Below, one piece after another: positions 23,431 to 36,445 of a stretch of DNA of 64,000 bases; the stretch's first letter is position 1; the number at the start of each line of letters is the position of its first letter. The translations under genes were made by a program, and so were the position numbers. Source of the DNA: Warburgia ugandensis (lineage: Eukaryota > Streptophyta > Magnoliopsida > Canellales > Canellaceae). The notes beneath the pieces are model-generated. The model was given only the letters and a program-made list of their open reading frames with translations. It searched no databases and was not told the DNA's origin. Location of the stretch: NCBI GenBank assembly GCA_035236585.1, contig CP141128.1, forward strand, positions 24,147,618 through 24,211,617. The letters are read 5' to 3'.

Positions 23431-24581
23431 GCATGTTTTTTATTTTAAAATTAATTTTTCATAAAAATCTCCTTCTATCTCTTTATTATTTTATTTACAA
23501 GTGGTGTTTCCACCTCCACTGCAATCTAGTAGTGCATTGCTCAATTATTGGTTCTGCCAGAACATTGGCCTGCTTTGTGGGCCCCACTTTCATCTGAAAT
23601 GACCATTTTGCCCGTTTATTCATAAAAATGGAGAAAAACATATATTATTTATCCAAACTTGGATTTTAGGGTAGTTAATGGCACCGGAATCAATTTTTTG
23701 AGTAAAACCCAAATATTCAAATTTTAAATCTTGGTTACGAGCAAAATTGACCGTTTTACACTTATACATAGAAAATTGAGATTTTTCTTCCTAACACAAA
23801 ATTAAACAAAATTAGTCTCATTTAATGCGATTTTTTATATGCATTCGTTATTTCTAGGTTTTCACCCATGATTTAATCTCTATGAAAAGATATTTTCTTT
23901 TAAACTAATATTCCAGCCCGATCTTCTCAAATTTTAAACTTCAATTAATTTTCTAAAATCAATTTACAAAATTTAGGGTTAGTACACAATGTCAAAATAA
24001 TACATGTCCTTAAAAGTACCAAAGCTCAAACTCAAATCACTTCGAGTCTTGGAAGCTTCCGAACACATCACTCTAAATTTTAAATGCCTTTGTATGACTC
24101 TTGGTACAATATCTGATCACTTTAACCGGTTAGAATCGCAAGGTATAATAATGCCAAAACGTTACATTTCCTAGGAGGTGCCTTGGCACAATGTCTTTAC
24201 ACGTTTAGCCTTGACAAGTCCCATGGTAAAACATCAAAACATACATTCCTTAGAAGTCTCTAAGCAACCTGTCAAATCACTGCGAGTCCTGAGAAGTTTT
24301 CAAGAACAATGTCTAAGGCTTTTCATCCCTACAATGATCCCTGGAACAATTTCTAAACGCTTTAAAAGTGGAAGTCCCAGGGCCAAATTTCAAAACCAAA
24401 CAAGTCCCAGTGAGTCCCTAGGCCCAAAGTCAAATCACTTTGAGACCTGCAAGGTTTCCAAGCACAATGTTTAGACTTTTCAAGGCCTTGGATGATATTT
24501 TTGTGGAATGATTAGATATTACTAGATCTCATCATTATTAACTCCATCCAACCCATCCATAGGATTTTATCATGCTTGATC

Positions 24582-26821
24582 TTACTGATAAAGAAAGTTC
24601 CTTTACAAATTTTATGTTACTTCTACCATAAAGGGTAGATTTCTTAATTTATCATAGATCTGTCATATTAAACCCTCAATTTCACACATCCTTATCATTA
24701 TAACGTAAATAGATCAGATCCTTAAGGTCTGATCATCTTAGATCTTAAAGATCATGAAAGTAAGAATCTTATTTTCTTTAAATATTTTTTTTTTGCAGTA
24801 TTTCCTAGATTTTAATATTTCATATCAAATTAGACGCCATAAGCTTTCCATAGCTTCTTTCGGCTCGTGATTTGGAGCTCAGGTGATTCCAGAATTCAAG
24901 TTTGAACTTCACAGTCATTTTTACTGTTCAGATTTGATCAGGCCGTTAGAATAGGACAAAACCGGCATGGCCAATTGTCCCGCCCAATTTTATTGGTGAC
25001 CACTGGTGGAAACGGGGTGGTGACCTATAAAAGGTGAGATGATTCAGATCGGACCGTCAAATCACCAACATCCTTTTTCTCCTTGAAATTGGGTCATCAT
25101 ATCTATACGAAATTGGTTGTTATTTCATATCTAAGGGTTTTGAACCATTCTGAATCTATTGGACGGTTCAGATTTTTCATCTGAGTCCTCTATGATGCAG
25201 GTATAGAGGGTTTTTCACCAGAACTTGATTTTTCAAAACATTAGCAGAAAATCAAATCTAGTGAAATTAAAAATATAAAAACTGAATCTTGGGTGATATC
25301 CTCCTACCTAATTTGCTCAGAATTGAAGAATTAATGCCAGAATAAATAATTCCTCACCATATGCCATAACACACCAATTAAATCTTGATTTGTATTTTTC
25401 CCATTTATTGAACTGTTGGATCTTGAAATTAGTTTGTGTTTTTGTGGATCAGGGAATTTAGAACAAAATGGATGGTGTGATTCATGAAATTTGATATGGA
25501 ACGGAGTGACTAATTGAACATAGGGCTCTTGGTACTATTCTAGAGAGTGGAAAGAAAGAGAGAAAGAGGGAGAGATTAGGAGAGATGGGAGAGGAGTTTT
25601 GAGCTAATATTCTTGGGTAGTCCAGGGGATTTTGTGATGAAGTTGTGCAAATTTTTGTAAAACTTTTAGAATTATTTATAGGAATGTTTTTGAATTTAAA
25701 ATTAATTTTTCATAAAAATCTGCTTCTCTCTTTTTATTATTTTATTTACGGGTTGAGTTTCTGCCTCCACTACAATCTAGTAGTGCATTCCTCAATTATT
25801 GGTTCTTTAAGAACATTGGCCTACTTTGTGGGCCCCACTCTCATGTGAAATGACCATTTTGCCCTTTTATTTATAAAAATGGAGAAAAATAGATATTATT
25901 TATCCAAACTCGGATTTTAGGGTACTCAATGGTGTTAGAATAGAATTTTTGAGTAAATTCTAAATATTCAAATTTTAAATCTTGGTTACGGGTGAAAATG
26001 ATCGTTTTACCCTTATACGTAGAAAACTGAGATTTTTCTTTCTAACAAAAAATTTAATGAAATTAGTGTCATTTATTATGATTTTTCATATGCATTCGTT
26101 ATTTCTAGGTTTTCACCCATGATTTCATCTCTATTAAAAGATATTTTCTTTTAAACTAATATTTGAGCCCGATCTTCTCAAATTTCAAACTTTAATAGAT
26201 TTTCTAAAATCAATTTACAAAAATTAGGGTTAGTACACAATGTCAAAATAATACATGTCCTTAAAAGTACCTAAGCTCAAACCCAAATCACTTCGAGTCT
26301 TGGAAGGTTCCAAACACATCGCTCCAAATTTTAAATGCCTTTGAATGACTCTTAGTACAATGTCTGATCACTTTAAGCGGTTAGAATCGCAAGGTATAAT
26401 GCCAAAACATTACATGTCCTCGAATGTGCCTTGGCACAATGTCTTTGCTAGTTAAGCCCTAACAAGTCCCATGGTAAAACATCAAAACATATGTTCCTTG
26501 GAAGTCTCTAAGCAACCTGTCAAATCACTTCGAGTCCTAAGAAGTTCTCGAGAACAATGTCTATGGCTTTTTATCCTTTCAATGATCCTTGTTACAATTT
26601 CTGAACCTCTAAAAGTGGAAGTCCCAGGGCCAAATCCAAACATGTCCTACTGAGTCCCTAGGCCCAAAATTAAATCACTTTGAGACCTACGAGGTTTCTA
26701 AGCACAATGTTTAGACTTTTCAAGGCCTTGGATGATCTTTTTGTGGAATGATGAGATATTACTAGATCTCATCATTATTAACTCCATCCAACCCATCCAT
26801 AGGATTTTATCATGCTTAATC
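24582..26821. repeat. Macrosatellite unit 6
   Basis: 2240 bp. The segment about 24600-25300 is almost the same as 17260-17970 in unit 3, including a shared short deletion (AAAACTGAATC where most units have an extra ACATAAACTG). Confidence 0.9.
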
Positions 26822-29800
26822 TTACAGATAAAGAAAGTTCCTTTACAAATTTTAGGTTACTTCTACCATAAAGGGTAGATTTCTTAATTTATCATAGATC
26901 TGTCATATTAAACCCTCAATTTCACACATGCTTATCATTATAATGTAAATAGATCAGATCCTTAAGGTCTAATCATCTTAGATCTTAAAGATCATGAAAG
27001 TAAGAATCTTATTTTCTTTAGACAAAAGTTTTTTGCAATATTTACTAAATTTTATTATTTCATATCAAATTAGACGCCATAAGCTTTCCATAGCTTCTTT
27101 CCACTCGTGATCTTGAGCTCAGGTGAATCCAAAATTCAAGTTTGAACATCACAGTCATTTTAACTATTCAAATTTGATCAGGCTGTTAGAATAGGACAAA
27201 ACCAGCAGGGCCAGTTATCCTGCCCAATTTTACCAGTGACCACTGGTGGAAATGGGGTGGTGACCTATAAAAGGTGAGATGATCCAGATTGGACCATCAA
27301 ATCACCAACATCCTTTTCTCCTTGAATTGGGTCATCATATTTATACGAAATTGGTTGTTGTTTCATATCTTGGGGTTTTGAACCATTTTGAATCTATTGG
27401 ACGGATCGAATTTTTTATCTGAGCCCTCCATGATGCAGGTATGGAGGGTTTTTCACCAGAACTTGATTTTCCAAAACATTAACATAAAATAAAATCCAGT
27501 GAAATTAAAAATATAAAAACTGATATAAACTGAATCTAGGGTGATATCCTCCTATATGATTTGCTCAGAATTGAAGAATTGATGCCAAAATAAATAATTC
27601 CCAGCCGTATGCCATAACACCCCAAATAAATCTTGATTTGCCTTTTTCCTGTTTATGGAACTGTTGGATCTTGAAATTACTTTGTGTTTTTGCAGATCGG
27701 GGAATTTAGAACAATGTGGTTGGTGTGATTCTTGAAATTTGATGTGGAATGGAGTGCCTAATTGAACTTAGGGCTCTTGGTACTATTCTAGAGAGAGGAC
27801 AGAAAGACGAAAAAAGGGAGAGATTAGGGGAGATGGGGGAATAGTTTTGCGCTAATATTCCTGGGTAGTGTAGGCTTCTGCAAATTTTTGTAAAATTTTT
27901 AGAATTATTTATAGGCAATTTTTTGAATTTAAATTAATTTTTCATAAAAATCTCCTTTTTTCTTTTTATTATTTTATTTACAGGTGGATTTCCACCTCCA
28001 CTGCAATCTAGTAGTGCATTGCTCAATTATTGGTTCTGCCAGAACATTGGCCTACTTTGTGGGCCCCACTTTAATGTGAAATGACTATTTTGCCCGTTTA
28101 TTCATAAAAATGGAGAAAAATAGATATTATTTATCCAAACTCAGATTTTAGGATATTCAATGGCGTCGAAATCAATTTTTTGAGTAAATTTCAAATATTC
28201 AAATTTTAAATCTTGGTTACGGGTGAAAATGATCGTTTTACCCTTATACATAGAAAATTGAGATTTTTCTTTCTATCACAAAATTAAACAAAATTAGTGT
28301 CATTTAATACGATTTTTTATATGCATTCATTATTTCTAGGTTTTCACTCATGATTTAATCTCTATGAAAAGATATTTTCTTTTAAACTAATATTCTGTGA
28401 CGACCTGGGTTTTTCCATGCATTTTTAAATGCAAAACTAATGCCTAATGTGGGATCCCTATTTGAAAAACAATGCAATGCAGCAGAAAAATTCTTTTTTT
28501 TTTAAACTCATTTTGAAAATCCCGAGTGTCATTTGCTTTCACAACAACCAAAGTAGTTTTTGAAAAATTCTGTACTCATAAATGTCTTCCCAGGTCTATC
28601 CAGTCACAGCTCACAGCCCAATTGTAAACAAATACAGATACATGTCCAGAGGAGTAGAGAGTTTACTTACATTCATACTTGTCTCTTCTTTATTACTTGA
28701 TTGTAATACTAACAGGTCCTGATGCTTCTTCTACTCGTGAGTAGAGCTATCCTGAAAAATAATAGAGTTGGGTGAGTATTTTCCATACTCAGTAGGTGAT
28801 CTGATACTACTATTTTGAAAACACGGTATGCATCATGCATGGTTCCAAGAGCTTTTTATGTAAAACATCAATGATTCCTTTTGCGTAAACATGGATATTA
28901 ATGCATCAAAGTAAGTTCATACAAATTGAAAACATAAGTTTATTGATGCAGGTTCAACCATGGAAATCCTTTATCGAAATCTAGTGTTCAATGATATGGA
29001 TTCGACTACAAATCATAAAGTAGAAATCCATAGATCTAAGTAATAAAATCTTGGCATATATAGCAAATCCACGAGTAAAATATAATAATCATCATGAAAA
29101 TCTTAAAATAGTCATTACGCAAACATATGCTAGTATCATGCACATGAGTCTCTCGGCGTACATATCACACCAATTGGTCACGAGTACTCGTATACGACCA
29201 TCTCAATGCTGAATGCATATCAACCACACTGAAATCATAGGACCACTACACTCATACTCAGCATACAGTTGGAATCCACCATAGCCTCCACGGCGACTAT
29301 GGATGTCCCTGAAAGGGTGTCGTGAACACCTCCAGTGGTAGTCCCTATTTACCACAGTAGATAGGGAAGGGACAATGCCTTTTTGGTAGTGATACTATCC
29401 ACCCTTTTGGTGGTAGAGGCCGGGAGGCCAACCCCATGCCTCCTCTTAGCATAGTGCCCACCAGGCCTATCAACCCATAAAATATAAAAATCATGTCCTC
29501 TTTGGGTTCCTCACACTGCCTCACCAGCGTCTTTTGGGCACTCCAATGTCTTTTGGCAACCCTCGAGGATAGGCAATGCAGTCGTTTTAATTCATGCAAT
29601 TTATGCCATGTTTTTTTAAAGTATGCGAGCAATGCATTCATAAAATCATCTTAATGCAAATGACCGCATTCAAGACCATATATTATGAAAACAACTCAAT
29701 AATAGGAAATCAATAAATTAAGTATATTTGGAAATGCAAATAAATATCAGATGACCTACAAATCAAGTATATTTGGAAAAGCATAGCAACATCAGACTAC

Positions 29801-30626
29801 CTACAAATCAAGTATATTTGAAAAAGCATAGCAGCATCAAACTACTTACCTCGTGCGTTGTTACTTAGCTCGTGCTTGTCTTCACTTCAAGTCCGAGAAT
29901 ATCTTGGTAAGGTCCTGAATGATGTTTAAACATAAGATCTAGGCGTTATTTTTTAAGCTCACAGGGTAAAGGTCATATGATGTTGGTTTCTAGGGGTTAT
30001 TCTATAATATCTTTAAGTTGCTCTTTATCTAAGAATGTGCTGCATTTTATTGTATAATTGGGTCCGTGTCAAAATTACAGACGCAACGGTCCTTTTGGCT
30101 CATCAATTGGAGTTATATAGGCTTTAAATTGGATTTTAAAAGGTCGCGCCTTAACAGACGACCCAAATGTAGCGCCTAAGGTCCTGCGCGCCACGGTCCT
30201 AGAATGTGCGCTACAGTTTCTAGGACATGCGTGCACCCTGGTCATATTACAACCAGGTTGGCTCACGTGCGTATGTTTGACTGGTGTGCCAGGGTGTGCA
30301 CTCTGGATGGCGTTGCGTAGACACGCCTTAGGCGCAGCTATGGTGTGCCTTAGCTCCCAAGACGTTCCGGTCGAACTAAGACAACTATCCGCTCACGACG
30401 CGTACACGAGGACAGCCCTTAGGGAGCTTGGCATGGGTGTGCGTCAAGCCAGGCACCCCTGGATTGCACCGTGCAGGGGACGTCTGCACCCCTGGGACGT
30501 TCATGCACAAGGACCTTGGACGGGTTTCCATCCGCCTGGAGAATCGGTGTTTTTCGGCCGGAACACTGCCCAAATCTAGCCAGAATCTGGGGAAAAATGG
30601 GAAAGGGAAGAGAGGGAAACAAAGGG

Positions 30627-30635
30627 CCTTACCTG
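30627..30635 (-). promoter_or_regulatory. Splice-donor-like word in solo LTR copy 2
   Basis: The minus strand reads CCCAGGTAAGG, close to the plant 5' splice consensus CAG/GTAAGT. Similar words sit downstream of the TATA box in the copies at 4016 (6097-6105) and 63319 (63820-63828). Confidence 0.4.
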
Positions 30636-30904
30636 GGTAGTCCGAGTCATGCCCTTCCTCTGTTGGAGTGGCTCCTTCGACACTTGCTGGAAAACTCAAC
30701 GATCGGAAAATCCATTGAAATTGTAAAGGCTAGGGGAGGAAAAGAGAAAAAAAGATGGTCGGCCCGATGGGAGAACTTGGGCCGTGCCGGATTTTTCCAG
30801 GGAAGAGGAGGAGGGGTTTTTCCCAGTTTTGCTGGAACCCTACTACCGGATTTTTGGATGAAGGCAGCCGGAGAAAAGATAATCGAGGAAGAGAAGGATG
30901 TGGG

Positions 30905-30915
30905 TTTTTATAGCC
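30905..30915 (-). promoter_or_regulatory. LTR TATA box, solo LTR copy 2
   Basis: GGCTATAAAAA on the minus strand. The CCAAT palindrome lies about 20 bp upstream and the GGGG...CCCC motif about 100 bp upstream. Confidence 0.65.
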
Positions 30916-30931
30916 ATACTATGGGGGTGCT

Positions 30932-30949
30932 GCCAATGGCGCCATTGGC
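30932..30949. promoter_or_regulatory. Perfect 18-bp palindrome with two CCAAT boxes
   Basis: GCCAATGGCGCCATTGGC is its own reverse complement. It lies just upstream of the LTR TATA box, where CCAAT-binding factors would be expected. Copy 4 has a related single CGCCATTGGCAAC at about 63662-63674. Confidence 0.6.
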
Positions 30950-31983
30950 GGTGGTGGAAACCTCTGAAAATTGGGGGTTTCTAGAGAAATCGAGAGGAAG
31001 AAGCTAGGGGGTGCCGTAATCAAAACGGTCCCCTGCGTTTTTCATCTTTTTCTTTTTTAGGTGCATTTTACAAAATTGCCCCTTATCTTTAAACAGCCGT
31101 AACTTCTTCATACGAACTCCGTTTTAGGCGTTCTTTGAGGCGTTGGATTTCATTTTTCTAGTAGAATCTAATGATACCAAGTTTTCATAAAAATTTATTT
31201 GTTTAATATTTTAAATAAAGTAAAATATTTAACACGGTTTATTTCCTATAAAATGTCCAATTCATTTTCATTAAATGGATACAAAAATAGCGTAAATTGC
31301 TCGGGGCATTACATATTCCAGTCTGATCTTCTGAAATTTCAAACTTTAATTGATTTTTTAAATTCAATTTACAAAATTTAGGGTTAGTACATAATGTCAA
31401 AATAATACATGTCCTTAAAAGTACCTAAGCTCAAACTCAAATCACTTCGAGTCTTGGAAGCTTCCAAACACATCAATCTAAAATTTAAAATGCCTTTGTA
31501 TGACACTTGGTCCAATGTCTGATCACTTTAACTGGTTAGAATCGCAAGGTATAATGCCAAAACATTACCTGTCCTCGGATGGGGCTTGGCACAATGTCTT
31601 TGCAACTTAAGCCCTGACAAGTCCCGGGGTAAAACATCAAACATTCGTTCCCTGGAAGTCTCTAAGCAACCAGTCAAATTACTTCGAGTCCTGAGAAATT
31701 TTCAAGAACAATGTCTAAGGCTTTTTATCCTTATAATGATCCCTGGCACAATTTCTAAACACTTTAATAGTGGAAGTCCCACGGCCAAATTTCAAAACCA
31801 AACAAGTCTTAGTGAGTCCCTAAGGCCAAAGTCAAATCACTTTGAGACCTGCGAGGTTTCCAAGCACAATGTTTAGACTTTTCAAGGCCTTGGATGATCT
31901 TTTTGTGGAATGATGAGATATTACTAGATCTCATCATTATTAACTCCAACCAACCCATCCATAGGATTTTATCATGCTTGATC

Positions 31984-34207
31984 TTACTGATAAAGAAAGT
32001 TCCTTTACAAATTTTAGGTTACTTCTACCAAAAAGGGTAGATTTCTTAATTTATCATAGATCTGTCATATTAAACCCTCAATTTCACACATCCTTATCAT
32101 TATAACGTAAATAGATCAGATCCTTAAGGTCTGATCATCTTAGATCTTAAAGATCATGAAAGTAAGAAACTTATTTTCTTTAAATAAATTTTTTTTGCAG
32201 TATTTCCTAAATTTTATTATTTCATATCAAATTAGATGCCATAAGATTTCCATAGCTTCTTTCAGCTCGTGATTTGGAGCTCAGGTGACTCCAGAATTCA
32301 AGTTTGAACTTCACAATAATTTTAACCGTTCAGATTTGATCAGGTCGTGAGAATAGGACAAAAACGGCAGGGCCGGTTGTCCGCCCAACTTTACCGGTGG
32401 CCACTGGTGGAAACGAGGTGGTGACCTATAAAAGGTGAGATGATCCATATCGGACCATCAAATCACCAACATCCTTTTCTCCTTGAAATTGGGTCATCAT
32501 ATCTATACAAAATTGACTGTTATTTCATATTTAGGGGTTTTGAACCATTCTGAATCTATTGGACGGATCAGATTTTTCACTTGAGCCCTCCACGATGCAG
32601 GTATGGAGGTTTTTTCACAAGAACTTGATTTTCCTAAACATTAACATAAAATCAAATCCAGTGAAATTAAAATTTCAAAAACTGACATAAACTGAATCTA
32701 GGGTGATATCCTCCTATCTGATTTGCTCAGAATTGAAGAATTGATGCCAAAATAAATAATTCATAGCCGTATTCCATAACACCAAGTAAATCTTGATTTG
32801 ACTTTTTCCCATTTATTGAACTGTTGGATCTTGAAATTACTTTGTGCTTTTGTAGATCAGGGAATTTAGAACAATATGGTTGGTCTGATTCACGAAATTT
32901 GGTGTGGAATAGTGTGGCTAATTGAACTTGGGGCTCTTGGTACTATTCTAGAGAGAGGAGAGAAAGAGGGAAAAGGGGAGAGATTAGGGGAGATGGGAGA
33001 GGAGTTTTAAGCTAATATTTTGGGTAGTCTAGGGGATTTTGTGATGAAGTTGTGCAAATTTTTGTAAAATTTTTAGAATTATTTATAGGCAAGTTTTTGA
33101 ATTTAAAATTAATTTTTCATAAAAATCTCCTTCTATCTCTTTATTATTTTATTTACAAGTGGTGTTTCCAGCGCCACCGCAATCTAGTAGTGCATTGCTC
33201 AATTATTGGTTCCGTCAGAACATTGGCCTGCTTTGTGGTCCCCACCTTCATGTGAAATAACCATTTTGCCCGTTTATTCATAAAAATGGAGAAAAATAGA
33301 TATTATTTATCCAAACATGGATTTTAGGGTACTCAATGGCGTTGGAGTCAATTTTTTGAGTAAATTTCAAATTTAAAAATTTTTAATCTTGGTTACTGGT
33401 GAAAATGACAGTTTTAGCCTTATACATAGGAAATTGAGATTTTTCTTTCTAACACAAAATTAGTGTCATTTAATGCGATTTTTTATATGCATTCGTTATT
33501 TCTAGGTTCCACCCATGATTTAATCTCTAGGAAAAGATATTTTCTTTTAAACTAATATTCTAGCCCAATCTTCTGAAATTTCAAACTTTAATTGATTTTT
33601 TAAAATCAATTTACAAAATTTAGGGTTAGTACACAATGTCAAAATAATACATGTCCTTAAAAGTACCTAAGCTCAACCTCAAATCACTTCGAGTCTTGCA
33701 AGCTTCCAAACACATCAATCTAAAATTTAAATGCCTTTGTATGACTCTTGGTACAATGTCTGATCACTTTAACCGGTTAGAATCGCAAGGTATAATGCCA
33801 AAACATTACATGTCCTCACATGTGCCTTGGCACAATGTCTTTGCAACTTAAGCCCTGACAAGTCCCCTGGGAAAACATGAAAACATACGTTACATGGAAG
33901 TCTCTAAGCAACCAATCAAATTACTTCGAGTCTTGAGAAGTTTCCAAGAACAATGTCTAAGGCGTTTTATCCTTACTGTGATCCCTGGCACAATTTCTAA
34001 ACGCTTTAAAAGTGGAAGCCCCACGGCCAAATTTCAAAACCAATCAAGTCCTAGTGAGTCCCTAGGCCCAAAGTCAAATCACTTTGAGAGCTGCGAGGTT
34101 TCCAAGCACAATGTTTAGACTTTTCAAGGCCTTGGATGTTGTTTGTGGAATGATGAGATCTTATTAACTCCATCCAACCCATCCATAGGATTTTATCGTG
34201 CTTGATC
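31984..34207. repeat. Macrosatellite unit 8
   Basis: 2224 bp. The first two-thirds is of the older type. From about 33.6 kb the sequence changes to the core type seen in units 9-12, with CCCTGGGAAAACATG near 33865. Confidence 0.9.
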
Positions 34208-36445
34208 TTACTGATAAAGAAAGTTCCTTTACAAATTTGAGGTTACTTCTACCAAAAAGGGTAGATTTCTTAATTTATCATAGATCTGTCATATTAAACC
34301 CTCAATTTCACACATCCTTATCATTATAACGCAAATAGATCAGATCCTTAGGGTCTGACCATCTTAGATCTTAATGATCATGAAAGTAAGAATCTTATTT
34401 TCTTTAAATAAATTTGTTTTGCAGTATTTCCTAAATTTTATTATTTCATATGAAATTAGAAGCCATAAGCTTTCCATAGCTTCTTTCGGCTCGTGATTTG
34501 GAGCTCAGGTGACTCCAGAATTCAAGTTTGAACTTCACAATCATTTTAACCATTCAGATTTGATCAGGCCGTGAGAATAGGACAAAAAAGGCAGGGTTGG
34601 TTGTCCCGCCCAACTTTACCGATGACCATTGATGGAAATGAGGTGGTTAACTATAAAAGGTGAGATCATCCAGATCGGACCGTCAAATCACCAACATCCT
34701 TTTCTCCTTGAAATTGGGCCATCATATCTATACAAAATTGGGTCCTATTTCATATCTAAGGGTTTTGAACCATTCTGAATCTATTGGACAAATTAGATTT
34801 TTCATCTGAGCCTGCCACGATGTAGGTATGGAGGGTTTTCAAAAGAATTTGATTTTTCAAAACATTAACATAAAATTAAATCTAGTGAAATTGAAAATAT
34901 AAAAACTGACATAAACTGAATCTAAGGTGATATCCTCTTATCTGATTTGCTCAGAATTGAAGAATTGATGCCAAAATAAATAATTCCTAGCCATATGCCA
35001 TAACACCAAGTAAATCTTGATTTGACTTTTTCCCGTTTATTGAACTGTTGGATCTTGAAATTACTTTGTGCTTTTGTTGATGATGAAATTTAGAACAATA
35101 TGGTTGGTGTGATTCACGAAATTTGGTGTGGAATGGTGTGGCTAATTGAACTTAGGGCTCTTGGTACTATTCTAGAGAGAGGAGAGAAAGAGGGAAAAAG
35201 GGAGAGATTAGGGGAGATGGCAGAGGAGTTTTGCACTAATATTGCTGGGTAGTCTAGGGGATTTTGTGATGAAGTTGTGCAAATTTTTGTAAAATTTTTA
35301 GAATTATTTAAAGGCAAGTTTTTGAATTTAAAATTAATTTTTCATAAACATCTCCTTCTATCTCTTTATTATTTTATTTACAAGTGGTGTTACCAACTCC
35401 ACCGCAATCTAGTAGTGCATTGCTCAATTATTGGTTCTGCCAGCACATTGGCCTGCTTTGTGGTCCCCACTTTCATGTGAAATGACCATTTTGCCCGTTT
35501 ATTCATAAAAATGGAGAAAAATAGATATTATTTAACCACAAATGGATTTTAGGGTACTCAATGGCGTTGGAATCAATTTTTTGAGTAAATTTCAAGTATT
35601 CAAATTTTAAATCTTGGTTACGGGTGAAAATGACAGTTTTACCCTTATGCATAGAAAATTGAGATTTTTCTTTCTAACACAAAATTTAACAATATTAGTG
35701 TCATTTAATGCAATTTTTTATATGCATTCGTTATTTCTAGGTTTTCACCCATGATTTAATCTCTATGAAAAGACATTTTCTTTTAAACTAATATTCCAGC
35801 CCGATCTTCTGAAATTTCAAACTATAATTGATTTTTTAAAATCAATTTACAAAATTTAGGGTTAGTACACAATGTCAAAATAATACATGTCCTTAAAAGT
35901 ACCTAAGCTCAAACTCAAATCACTTCGAGTCTTGGAAGCTTCCAAACACATCAATCTAAATTTTAAATGCCTTTGTATGACTCTTGGTACAATGTCTGAT
36001 CACTTTAACCGGTTAGAATCGCAAGGTATAATGCCAAAACATTACATGTCCTCACATGTGCCTTGGCACAATGTCTTTGCAACTTAAGCCCTGACAAGTC
36101 CCCTGGGAAAACATGAAAACATACGTTACATGGAAGTCTCTAAGCAACCAGTCAAATTACTTCGAGTCTTGAGAAGTTTTCAAGAACAATGTCTAAGGCG
36201 TTTTATCCTTACTGTGATCCCTGGCACAATTTCTAAACGCTTTAAAAGTGGAAGCCCCACGGCCAAATTTCAAAACCAATCAAGTCCTAGTGAGTCCCTA
36301 GGCCCAAAGTCAAATCACTTTGAGAGCTGCGAGGTTTCCAAGCACAATGTTTAGACTTTTCAAGGCCTTGGATGATGTTTTTGTGGAATGATGAGATCTT
36401 ATTAACTCCATCCAACCCATCCATAGGATTTTATCGTGCTTGATC
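34208..36445. repeat. Macrosatellite unit 9 (homogenised core)
   Basis: 2238 bp. Only scattered single-base differences from units 10-12 are visible by eye. Confidence 0.95.

Larger units (their letters stand above)
22321..24581. repeat. Macrosatellite unit 5
   Basis: 2261 bp, the longest uninterrupted unit. The two TATA-like words annotated separately are given here as representative of the array. Confidence 0.9.
28396..31313 (-). mobile_element. Solo LTR of the large-LTR Gypsy family, copy 2
   Basis: 2918 bp, starting TGTGACGACCTGGG and ending GGGGCATTACA, between identical TATTC duplications (28391-28395 and 31314-31318). The minus-strand TATA box GGCTATAAAAA is at 30905-30915. Upstream lie a perfect 18-bp palindrome with back-to-back CCAAT words and the family's GGGG...CCCC imperfect palindrome (31007-31034). 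The part at 30160-30980 is GC-rich and produces spurious open frames, including one of 178 codons. No internal region is present. Perfect target duplications and clean ends suggest it is younger than the copy at 4016. Confidence 0.92.
26822..31983. repeat. Macrosatellite unit 7 with a nested large LTR
   Basis: 2239 bp of satellite split by a 2918-bp solo LTR plus a 5-bp duplication. The satellite continues in register on both sides (AAACTAATATTC before, TATTCCAGTCTGATC after). The LTR therefore entered after the array had formed. Confidence 0.9.

Noticed and set aside
30471-31007. A 178-codon open frame, the longest in the window
   Set aside because: It lies inside solo LTR copy 2 in GC-rich sequence and is antisense to the LTR promoter. 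It has no domain and no equivalent in the sister copies.
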